DNA from: a virus
Strand: one strand, 5' to 3'
Virus record (IMG/VR): IMGVR_UViG_3300032401_001769
Coordinates: 1 to 25,291 of that record
Length of the DNA stretch: 25,291 nt
The notes below the pieces were generated by a model, which did not search any database, had not been told where the DNA came from, and saw only the letters and a list, made by a program, of their open reading frames with translations. The translations under genes were made by a program, and so were the position numbers. Position 1 is the stretch's first letter. Every line of letters begins with the position of its first letter. Below are positions 17,877 through 25,195 of this stretch, in pieces.

Positions 17877-19847
17877 GTGAGTGCTACTAAATTAGATATA
17901 GGTGCATGGCAGGGCGGTGGATCACACACTAAACTTGATATAGGTGCGTGGCAGGGATATTACGTTAGTAGTGCATCATCATCCGATAGCCCATCGGTTA
18001 GCCCTTCATCATCAGTAAGTCCAAGCGCTTCGGGGTCAATGAGCCCATCAGCTTCCGAAAGTCCATCGGCATCAACAAGCCCGAGTAGTAGTGAATCGGC
18101 GTCTCTTAGCCCTTCAGGATCTACAAGCCCTTCAGCATCAATAAGCCCTTCAGGTTCTACAAGCCCATCTTTTTCCGCAAGTTTAAGCAGAAGCCCGTCA
18201 GCTTCACGTAGTCCATCTTCATCAAGAAGCCCGAGTAGCAGCGAATCGAGATCAAGAAGCCCATCCGCGTCAGAAAGCCCAAGTAGTAGCGTCTCTGTAT
18301 CGGAAAGTCCGTCGGCATCAACAAGCCCATCAGTATCGATAAGCCCAAGCGAAAGCGAATCAGGATCTGTTAGCCCATCAGTATCCACAAGCCCAAGTAG
18401 TAGCTACTCCACATCTATAAGCCCATCGGAATCGGTAAGCCCAAGCGAAAGTGAATCAGGATCAATTAGTCCATCCTATTCTATAAGCCCTAGTAGCAGT
18501 GCTTCCGTATCAATTAGCCCTTCAGCGTCAATAAGCCCCAGTGAAAGCGAATCAACATCGATTAGCCCGTCATCATCGATTAGTCCAAGCGGTGAAGTAA
18601 CATCTGTTAGCCCATCATCTTCCGAAAGCCAATCGATTAGTCCATCAGCGTCAATAAGCCCAAGTGAGAGTGTTTCAACATCTATTAGCCCATCTGCATC
18701 AATAAGCCCCAGCTCGAGTATATCTGAATCAGTTAGTCCTTCAGAATCAACCAGCCCAAGCGTTAGCATATCAAAATCGATTAGCCCAAGTAATAGTGAA
18801 TCTGAATCTACAAGCCCTTCCGCATCAATAAGCCCCAGTATTAGTGAATCGGCATCGTTAAGCCCATCAGCATCAAGTAGTCCCGGCGGCAGTCCGTCAT
18901 CATCCCTTAGTCCGTCAGCATCGATAAGCCCAAGTAGTAGCATATCATTATCAGTTAGCCCATCTGTATCAATAAGCCCGAGTAATAGCATATCATCATC
19001 GGTCAGCCCGTCATCATCAATAAGTCCAAGCGGAAGCGAATCGGGGTCAATCAGCCCATCAGCATCAAAAAGCCCGAGTAGCAGCATATCAGTGTCGGTT
19101 AGCCCTTCAAGATCGGTAAGTTGGAGCGCAAGCCCTTCATCATCAGAAAGTCCGAGCAGTAGCGAATCCAAATCGATCAGCCCCTCATCATCAAGAAGCA
19201 AATCTTTAAGCCCTTCGACATCTGAAAGCCCATCAGTTAGCCCATCAGCATCACGTAGTAGATCTATAAGCCCATCAGTATCGTTTAGTAGCTCTGTAAG
19301 CCAATCACCATCCGTGAGCCCATCCGCCTCAACAAGTCCGTCAGCATCCGTAAGCAAGTCAAAAAGCCCATCTTCATCAATCAGTCAGTCTATAAGCCCA
19401 TCGTCCTCAGCCAGTAAATCAAGGAGCCCATCAGCATCAACAAGTCGATCGGTAAGCCCCTCAAGATCAAAAAGCCAATCCTTGAGTCCTTCAGGATCCT
19501 TGAGCCCATCAGCATCGGTTAGTCCATCAGCAAGCGAATCCGAATCGGTTGGCCCATCGCCATCATTAAGTCCGTCACGATCGGTAAGTCCATCACAACC
19601 TATTGGCGATCTTGAAGCCAGAATTGCACAATTAGAATATGTACTAACAACTCAGAAACCTATTTATATTAATAATGATGGGAATATGGAAGAACTTGAT
19701 CTTTGGGAGTTTGAACCAACAGCCAGCCCATCCGGTGATTTGGAGGAACGGGTGACATATTTGGAAAATCTTTTGAGCGATCAAAAGCTGATATATATAA
19801 ATATTGATGGTCATTTTAAACAAGTAGACCGAAACATTCACCCATAG
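17877..19847 (+). CDS. Third Ser/Pro repeat fibre protein, with duplicated DIGAWQG start
   Basis: A 656-residue protein. Residues 4-30 contain two copies of TKLDIGAWQG, a motif that normally ends beta-helix proteins and is not expected at an N-terminus. Residues 31-573 are Ser/Pro repeats, with many SPSSSxS and SPSESES units and a more varied alphabet than the other two arrays. Residues 577-656 hold two KPIYIN modules (GDLEARIAQLEYVL...KPIYINNDG and GDLEERVTYLENLL...KLIYINIDG). The GTG start at 17877 has only a weak upstream site and follows the beta-helix stop at once, so this may be the C-terminal part of one frameshifted or split protein. The stop is TAG. Confidence 0.68.
   Translation: MSATKLDIGAWQGGGSHTKLDIGAWQGYYVSSASSSDSPSVSPSSSVSPSASGSMSPSASESPSASTSPSSSESASLSPSGSTSPSASISPSGSTSPSFSASLSRSPSASRSPSSSRSPSSSESRSRSPSASESPSSSVSVSESPSASTSPSVSISPSESESGSVSPSVSTSPSSSYSTSISPSESVSPSESESGSISPSYSISPSSSASVSISPSASISPSESESTSISPSSSISPSGEVTSVSPSSSESQSISPSASISPSESVSTSISPSASISPSSSISESVSPSESTSPSVSISKSISPSNSESESTSPSASISPSISESASLSPSASSSPGGSPSSSLSPSASISPSSSISLSVSPSVSISPSNSISSSVSPSSSISPSGSESGSISPSASKSPSSSISVSVSPSRSVSWSASPSSSESPSSSESKSISPSSSRSKSLSPSTSESPSVSPSASRSRSISPSVSFSSSVSQSPSVSPSASTSPSASVSKSKSPSSSISQSISPSSSASKSRSPSASTSRSVSPSRSKSQSLSPSGSLSPSASVSPSASESESVGPSPSLSPSRSVSPSQPIGDLEARIAQLEYVLTTQKPIYINNDGNMEELDLWEFEPTASPSGDLEERVTYLENLLSDQKLIYINIDGHFKQVDRNIHP
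17886..17956 (+). repeat. Direct repeat encoding TKLDIGAWQG twice
   Basis: Two near-identical stretches of about 29 bases, at 17886-17914 and 17928-17956, lie 42 bases apart. Both encode TKLDIGAWQG, with a few base differences. Confidence 0.85.
17967..19598 (+). repeat. Ser/Pro coding repeat array 3 (about 543 residues)
   Basis: This array is less regular than arrays 1 and 2. Unlike them, it often uses AGY codons for the serines after proline, for example AGCCCGAGTAGTAGT. It has single interruptions such as SPSGEVTSVSP and SSSPGGSPSS. Confidence 0.93.
19608..19844 (+). other. KPIYIN C-terminal module, copies 2 and 3 in tandem
   Basis: Two related units, each D-L-E-x-R followed by a short heptad region and K-(P/L)-I-Y-I-N. 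They are separated by a linker ending in ASPSGD, which looks like a remnant of the Ser/Pro repeat. The unit also ends the protein encoded at 13048-16818. Confidence 0.7.
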
Positions 19848-19858
19848 TAGGTAAAAAA

Positions 19859-20587
19859 ATGGAAGACTTTTTTGGATGGCTTACAAAATTCAATGCACCC
19901 ACCGTCATTGTCATGTTATCACTTGCGCTTTTAATAGTGGCAATGTTAAAATTAAAAGGCGTATCGGAGATAATAAAATTTATTTTTAAGAATAAAATCG
20001 GAAGAACGTGTGGTGATTGTGTTCTTATTTTATTCGGGATGAGTGAAAAATATCATACCGAATCATTGGAAAATAGAACAAATATTCTTAGAAATCAAAT
20101 GTCGTATTTTGAACAAAAGAGTCAAGAAATATTTTTATGGTTAATTCAATCATTTCAGGATGATTTATTGGTTCTTGGTAACGGAAAATCACCATCATTA
20201 AAAGTTTCTCAGTTCGGAAATTATCAAGAAGCTTTAAAAAATGCCATGACTGCTGTTAAAAACGAAACACGAAAGGCGTTTAAGGAAAATGGGTTTGTTC
20301 ATATGTCTGATGTTGAATTTGATAATTATGTTAAATCAAAATTAAAAACATTGGTATCGATTGCTCAAACATATTTATCAACTTATTATTCCCAAAGTGA
20401 TGAAATAATTGTCTCTCTTAAATATCGATATGATAAACTTGATTTAAATAAATTAAGCGAAGTAGCCTTTGATGTTTTTGAAAAAGCAAAAATGATAGAA
20501 TTGGAATCCATTTCGAAAGCCGCTGAACTAAAATCAACATTTAAAAAAGATGTGGATAATTTTACCGGTTTGTCTGGAAAGGGTTGA
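19859..20587 (+). CDS. Membrane-anchored protein of unknown function
   Basis: A 242-residue protein. A single strong hydrophobic segment lies at residues 13-33 (PTVIVMLSLALLIVAML), followed by basic residues, a C51-x-x-C54 pair and a weaker hydrophobic stretch, CVLILFG (54-60). The rest is charged and largely helical, including a long acidic/basic segment, with no motif I recognise. Its place between fibre and tail genes is compatible with a holin-like, spanin-like or injection-associated protein, but it is long for a holin and has only one clear membrane span. The ribosome site AGTAGG is at 19846-19851 and overlaps the previous stop. Function not assigned. Confidence 0.6.
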   Translation: MEDFFGWLTKFNAPTVIVMLSLALLIVAMLKLKGVSEIIKFIFKNKIGRTCGDCVLILFGMSEKYHTESLENRTNILRNQMSYFEQKSQEIFLWLIQSFQDDLLVLGNGKSPSLKVSQFGNYQEALKNAMTAVKNETRKAFKENGFVHMSDVEFDNYVKSKLKTLVSIAQTYLSTYYSQSDEIIVSLKYRYDKLDLNKLSEVAFDVFEKAKMIELESISKAAELKSTFKKDVDNFTGLSGKG

Positions 20588-20704
20588 AAAAGCAAAGCGT
20601 GTATAATACAATTATATTAAATATGAATGTTTTGCCTCATGTGGCTATTCCGACTTATATTATAAGAAGGAAAAGCTCTTTGAAATTAACGTATAGGGTA
20701 TAAT
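20588..20704 (+). promoter_or_regulatory. Intergenic region before the tail module, possible promoter/operator
   Basis: This is the longest gap between genes inside the coding part of the window (117 bases). TATAAT occurs at 20602-20607 and 20699-20704, each with an upstream TTGAAA (20584 and 20680), but the spacers of 12 and 13 bases are too short for a standard sigma-70 promoter. A 13-base inverted repeat, CTTATA-T-TATAAG, lies at 20654-20666. A tail-module promoter is plausible but not demonstrated. Confidence 0.25.
20623..20703 (+). CDS. Possible 26-residue small ORF
   Basis: ATG at 20623 opens a frame beginning MNVLPHVAIPTY and ending LKLTYRV, with TAA at 20701-20703 just before the next gene's ATG. 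There is no clear ribosome site. It is basic and hydrophobic. It may be a leader peptide, or chance. Confidence 0.15.
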   Translation: MNVLPHVAIPTYIIRRKSSLKLTYRV

Positions 20705-21643
20705 ATGCCAGCATCAATGTTGAATTTTCCAATAGCGAATATCGTAGACGCCCTATTAAGCTATACTCAGCACCTTTTTTCGAATATCGAGCTTACTCCG
20801 GCAGAATATCGATGGAGTTCTGATGATCGGGCGAGTCGAATAAGAATTTGCGCCCCTTTTGTTATTGATAACGAAAAGCCGATGAGTGCCCCGTTTATCG
20901 TGATTGAAAGAGGTGGGTTTGAGTTTGAAGATAGAATGATCGATAACCTAAAATCAGCAGATGCAAATACTTTTTTAGACCCTAATTATGTCACGATATG
21001 CAATGGAATGGTTAATGTTACCGTTGGTTCCGGGGTTGCCTCCGAAGCTTCAAGTATAGCTAATTTTTTAGCCCTGATGTATCAGGCGGATAGACATGGA
21101 ATCATAAAAGTTGTAGATTTTTTACGCAATTTAAAACACACAAGCGTCGGGCCTGAGATACCGGTTATAAAAGATACTGAAGTGCGAAGATGGGAAGTAA
21201 CAATAACACTTTTTGTTTCGTTGCAAATGGGTTGGATAAGCACCCTTAAAGAAATTGGTCCAGTATGGAATAAATTTGCAATGTACGGAATAAAAAATGT
21301 TGATACTACACCACTTTCAGTTAGCGGAATAATCAGTGAAGGGTCTGATCTTTTAACGGATAGTACAAAAAATTTTGGGCTGCTTACTACTGATGATCCG
21401 CAGCTTTTAGAGCAAGAGTTGGCAAAAGGATGGTACTACATAAAATTTAATAATATAGGAAATGATGTTCCGGAGCAAATATATCCTGTCGTGGAAATTG
21501 TAGATGAGCGCACTTTAAGGTTATTGACTCATGATGTTGATAATAATTCAATACCTTGGTCAGCACCGGCATCATTAACGGACGTTGAGTATGAATTATA
21601 TTGGAATAATATTCATCTATATGTGGAAGTGCCAAAAGTCTAA
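20705..21643 (+). CDS. Probable tail-completion/neck-type structural protein
   Basis: A 312-residue protein directly upstream of the sheath gene. That position often holds the tail terminator or completion protein in contractile phages. It opens MPASMLNFPIANIVDALLSYTQHLF, a helix, and continues with SAPFIVIERGGFEFEDR and NVTVGSGVASEASSIANFLALMYQ, a strand-turn-helix layout also seen in tail-terminator proteins. The second half, from about residue 190, is an extra beta-rich domain. The ribosome site AGGG is at 20695-20698. The role is inferred mostly from neighbours; no diagnostic motif is present. Confidence 0.45.
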   Translation: MPASMLNFPIANIVDALLSYTQHLFSNIELTPAEYRWSSDDRASRIRICAPFVIDNEKPMSAPFIVIERGGFEFEDRMIDNLKSADANTFLDPNYVTICNGMVNVTVGSGVASEASSIANFLALMYQADRHGIIKVVDFLRNLKHTSVGPEIPVIKDTEVRRWEVTITLFVSLQMGWISTLKEIGPVWNKFAMYGIKNVDTTPLSVSGIISEGSDLLTDSTKNFGLLTTDDPQLLEQELAKGWYYIKFNNIGNDVPEQIYPVVEIVDERTLRLLTHDVDNNSIPWSAPASLTDVEYELYWNNIHLYVEVPKV

Positions 21644-21660
21644 TTTAAAAGGAGAATAAT

Positions 21661-24234
21661 ATGGCCAACTATCAGGGCCCAAACGCGTCAGTACGACAAG
21701 AATTCGTCACCTCTCCGGGTGCCGTTACCGTTGAAACCCTGCCTTCTGTGGCAGTGGCTTCAGCGTACAATGTGTTCGCGAAAGAATCCCTTGGAAATCC
21801 TAATGGTATAGAGAGTGCTGATCTTCCATGGGGGTCGGATAATGTGATTTATAACGAATCGATATCCGGCAAGAAATCTTTTGATATGTATCCACCAAAT
21901 GGTTTTGCTAACACCCGTTTTGGATATATTGATCTTGAACTCGAGTCGTCAGAGATGGATGTTGATGGAATTACGCTCGACAAGGATAGAACATTTGTTC
22001 TTCCAAATACCGAAAAAGCCGCTGGTTCATGTCAAGCGATCATTCCTTTTTACAAGCAAACAACGACCAATGGTGTTAATATTCTCGCTACAGATCTTGA
22101 CACTGTTATTATCACCGGCGGATCGGTTGTTACCGCAAAAGTAAAAGCTGGAATGAAGGTTTTTATTGATGGAACCTTGGTCGGAATCGTTAAATCGATC
22201 GGTGTCGATGAAACAAAAGTTAATCTTGCTAGTCCTTATAGCGCTGCGGTTACTGACGGGGATGAAATCGTTATCGGTAGCGGAGATTATGATAATGCCC
22301 CCGATACCCCTGATATTCTTTGGGATCCGACTGCAAACTTCGTTACCGCAAAAGTGGCTCCAGGAGACGTTATCTCCTTTTCAAGTTTGGCAATAACAGG
22401 ATCAATTGATTCTCCCAAGGTGGCGTCAGTCGTATCGGTTATCGATAAGAATACATTGAGGTTCAACACTGTTGCCCCAACAACCGGTCAGATTGATTAT
22501 GATATTTCAGGTTATAAAACATATATCGGAGAACCGGGATCGACAATTCAAGTATACTCTTATAACATCAATCGCCTCCTTGGATTTTCACAAAACAATG
22601 GACTGAAACTTTTTAACTCAGGACATTCTGGTGTTCCTATTATTGTAGTTACGCCAACCGACACCACGACATTTAAGATTGCAAAAATGCAGACTGCTGT
22701 AGCTATTCCGACTCCAAAAAAAGGAGATATCTTTAATATTGTTCCAACAAATACACCTGAGTCAACCGAAGAGTCGGCAAATACTTATCTTCAACTTTTC
22801 ACTATCGACACGGTTTCTTATGATGGGACCAATTATACCATCACCACCCTGGAACCAATTTACCAGTCAGTGGTAACAGCGGAAACTGCCATGGCAAATG
22901 GGAACTACATCAACATGTGGACCCCCCTAATTTCCACCGAAATCGTTGCAGACTTCCGTTCCGTCCGTTCTGAAGAGAATGGGGTTGTGAAACGTATCAC
23001 AAGCGTTCAGGATATCTATACCGCATGGGTACGTTCCGAGGAAACATCTATCGATCCCCGCAATGAACTTGCATTCATGATGTCTGTTATTTTCTCCCGT
23101 TCCGGTGGAAAGGTTTGTTACGGAGTCAATGTTGATGCAACCTCTGATAACTTGGCTGATGAATACGCCGCCGCTCTTGAAGAGCTTAAGCTTGTTGATG
23201 TCTACAGCCACGCTTTTGGAACCACTGATAGTGGTGTCAATGCCATTGTTGGACCCTATTGCGACGATCAAGCTGAGCCATACGAAGCCCATGAGCGTAT
23301 CGGGATTATCTGTTATGATCTCGACGATTTGTTCCTTATGGGAACATGCACCGGTGACATTAGTACCGCGGGTCTTATTAGCAATCTTGGTGGTGGTTTT
23401 AATCCTATAAGCGCCGGGATTACCATTAATGATTTGGTAAATATTTATGATGCCAGTGGTGATTTCGTAGCACAAGCTACCGTTGTTTCTACTCCGATAG
23501 ACCCTGACGAAGTTCAGACTGATTGGACCGGGGCAGCCGGCCTTACAACTCAAACTTTCAAGTTTGAAAGTGGTCGTAAAGATGATCAGGCTGTGCGTGT
23601 CGGTAATGTTCAGTATGGAAATCGCCGTGTCGCAATGCTGTTCCCGGGATGGTTCTACGCCGATTTCAATGGTGAGAGAATGCTGCTTCCACCATACTTC
23701 ATCGCTGCGGCGATAGCGGGTATGGACTCAGGAATCATAGTTTCCCAATCTTTCACCAACATGCCTTTTAGTATTCCTGGATTGTCCAACATTCAGTTGG
23801 ATACCAGCACTTATTATCGCAAGGCTCAGCTTGATGAGATGGGTGGTGGTGGTGTCGATATTATGATTCAAGACTCGACGATCACACAATCGATCAGGTC
23901 ACGCCATGATCTGACAACCAACATGGACGCTGTTCAATACCGTGAACGATCGATCACAAAACAGGCTGATGTGGCAGCTAAAACATATAGATCTGCTGTA
24001 TCTCCGTATGTTGGACGTTACAATGTTAACGATCCAAATCTATTTCGATTTCTTGGACAGGTTTGTTCAATAGTATCTACAAAACTTGTTAAAGATGGGA
24101 TTGTTGCAAGCGCATCAGTAACTAAAATTGTAAGAGACGAAGTAATTGATGATAAAATCAATTTCTTCATTGAATGTACAGTATTTATTGCTGGTAATTA
24201 TTACGATATTACCCTGTTGGTAAAATCACGTTAA
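21661..24234 (+). CDS. Contractile tail sheath protein
   Basis: An 857-residue protein that would form the contractile outer tube of the tail. The N-terminus has TSPGAVTVETLP, a common sheath opening. The C-terminal part carries the conserved sheath region: LPPYFIAAAIAGMDS, then a Leu/Arg-rich segment, RSRHDLTTNMDAVQYRE and SITKQADVAAKTYRSAVSPY (about 746-785), and a closing strand region, YYDITLLVKSR, used for inter-subunit contacts. It is longer than simple sheaths (often 400-500 residues). The excess, around residues 100-420, looks like inserted beta domains, as in sheaths of large phages. The ribosome site AAAAGGAG is at 21647-21654. The tube gene follows. Confidence 0.88.
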   Translation: MANYQGPNASVRQEFVTSPGAVTVETLPSVAVASAYNVFAKESLGNPNGIESADLPWGSDNVIYNESISGKKSFDMYPPNGFANTRFGYIDLELESSEMDVDGITLDKDRTFVLPNTEKAAGSCQAIIPFYKQTTTNGVNILATDLDTVIITGGSVVTAKVKAGMKVFIDGTLVGIVKSIGVDETKVNLASPYSAAVTDGDEIVIGSGDYDNAPDTPDILWDPTANFVTAKVAPGDVISFSSLAITGSIDSPKVASVVSVIDKNTLRFNTVAPTTGQIDYDISGYKTYIGEPGSTIQVYSYNINRLLGFSQNNGLKLFNSGHSGVPIIVVTPTDTTTFKIAKMQTAVAIPTPKKGDIFNIVPTNTPESTEESANTYLQLFTIDTVSYDGTNYTITTLEPIYQSVVTAETAMANGNYINMWTPLISTEIVADFRSVRSEENGVVKRITSVQDIYTAWVRSEETSIDPRNELAFMMSVIFSRSGGKVCYGVNVDATSDNLADEYAAALEELKLVDVYSHAFGTTDSGVNAIVGPYCDDQAEPYEAHERIGIICYDLDDLFLMGTCTGDISTAGLISNLGGGFNPISAGITINDLVNIYDASGDFVAQATVVSTPIDPDEVQTDWTGAAGLTTQTFKFESGRKDDQAVRVGNVQYGNRRVAMLFPGWFYADFNGERMLLPPYFIAAAIAGMDSGIIVSQSFTNMPFSIPGLSNIQLDTSTYYRKAQLDEMGGGGVDIMIQDSTITQSIRSRHDLTTNMDAVQYRERSITKQADVAAKTYRSAVSPYVGRYNVNDPNLFRFLGQVCSIVSTKLVKDGIVASASVTKIVRDEVIDDKINFFIECTVFIAGNYYDITLLVKSR

Positions 24235-24254
24235 TAACGATTTAGGAGGAATCA

Positions 24255-25049
24255 ATGTCAAAAATAGAACTTCAAGAATTAATTGATCATTCCGGTGGAT
24301 GGAATTGGGAAGATCAACATGTTGTTCAGGCATATCTTAATAAAACGAATGGTATTACCACGGAACCATCTATTGGAATTCATGATATTATTGAAGCGGG
24401 AACGGTATTGATTGCGGCTGGTCCGTCAGATCTTGATACCGCCACGGATCCTACAAAAAATACTTCGTATAGAGTTGTTCCTATTGGGTTGATAGAATCA
24501 GCCCAGGTAAGTCTCAATAAACCATTGAGCCGAATTTTTGAAATCGGCTCAAAACTTAGTTACATTATTCCAGGGCGCACAGTGGGTGGAATCGCCCTTA
24601 GTCGTGTATTTTTTGATGGACCAAGTATATTAAAAGCGATGTATTTTGGCGAAGTAAAAGCAGATTATGCCACACAGGATAAAAAATATACTCAATTTAT
24701 TTCTAGCCCATATAAGGTTAATGGTGTACAAAAATATGAAGAATTTGCAAACATAGGTTCTGGTAATTTAGCCATGAATCTTGCATCTTCATTCTTTGAT
24801 CAACCAATTGGTCTTGCTTTCTTTTTCAAAGATAATCAGACCGATACCGTGGGTCAAACATATTTCGAAGGTTGTAGGATCAGTACTTATAATATGGGTA
24901 TATCGGCCGGAATGAACGTTCTTACAGAATCAATTAATCTTGAATTTGTAAGAGTCCGTCCAATCTTGACAACAGAATCGTGGTCTTATACAAAAGGAAC
25001 TAATATTGCTGATATCAATATTGTTTCTGCTGGTGGAAATAAAGGGTAA
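24255..25049 (+). CDS. Tail tube-like virion protein
   Basis: A 264-residue protein immediately after the sheath gene, the standard place for the inner tail tube of contractile phages. IFEIGSKLSYIIPGR (94-108) followed by GIALSRVFFDGPSIL resembles the tube-like virion proteins of large myoviruses. The FFFKDNQTD and YFEGCRISTYNMGIS segments fit a beta-barrel tube fold with an alpha-loop. The ribosome site AGGAGGA at 24244-24250 is the strongest in the window, fitting a high-copy product. An intrinsic terminator follows 28 bases after the stop. Confidence 0.75.
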   Translation: MSKIELQELIDHSGGWNWEDQHVVQAYLNKTNGITTEPSIGIHDIIEAGTVLIAAGPSDLDTATDPTKNTSYRVVPIGLIESAQVSLNKPLSRIFEIGSKLSYIIPGRTVGGIALSRVFFDGPSILKAMYFGEVKADYATQDKKYTQFISSPYKVNGVQKYEEFANIGSGNLAMNLASSFFDQPIGLAFFFKDNQTDTVGQTYFEGCRISTYNMGISAGMNVLTESINLEFVRVRPILTTESWSYTKGTNIADINIVSAGGNKG

Positions 25050-25077
25050 GCGTAATTCAAAACATCATAATAGCTAA

Positions 25078-25107
25078 AAAAAAGCCCGAAGTTAATCGGG
25101 CTTTTTT
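25078..25107 (+). terminator. Intrinsic terminator after the tail tube gene
   Basis: The stem GCCCGA/TCGGGC (25084-25089 and 25096-25101) has a six-base loop. It is extended by A-T pairs on both sides and followed by a run of T. It probably ends the tail transcript and may also work on the opposite strand because of the A run. Confidence 0.9.
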
Positions 25108-25117
25108 GTTTTAACGA

Positions 25118-25195
25118 TGCGGCTCATGTTTGCGCGCCGAATATGGTAAGAGAGGTGTATCAAGTCTCTCTTACCAATCCTAGACATGGACCGCA
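25118..25195. repeat. Nested inverted repeat, possible structured RNA or DNA site
   Basis: The outer arms TGCGGCTCATG (25118-25128) and CATGGACCGCA (25185-25195) pair with two mismatches. The inner arms GGTAAGAGAG (25145-25154) and CTCTCTTACC (25166-25175) pair perfectly around an 11-base loop. No gene is seen. It is not a terminator (no T run) and not a normal tRNA (no T-loop). Confidence 0.5.

Noticed and set aside
8236-19847. Diversity-generating retroelement acting on the fibre genes
   Set aside because: No reverse transcriptase gene, template repeat or A-biased variable region is visible.
20584-20607. TTGAAA...TATAAT as a sigma-70 promoter
   Set aside because: The spacer is 12 bases, too short. 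The second pair at 20680-20704 has 13 bases and would start transcription inside the gene.
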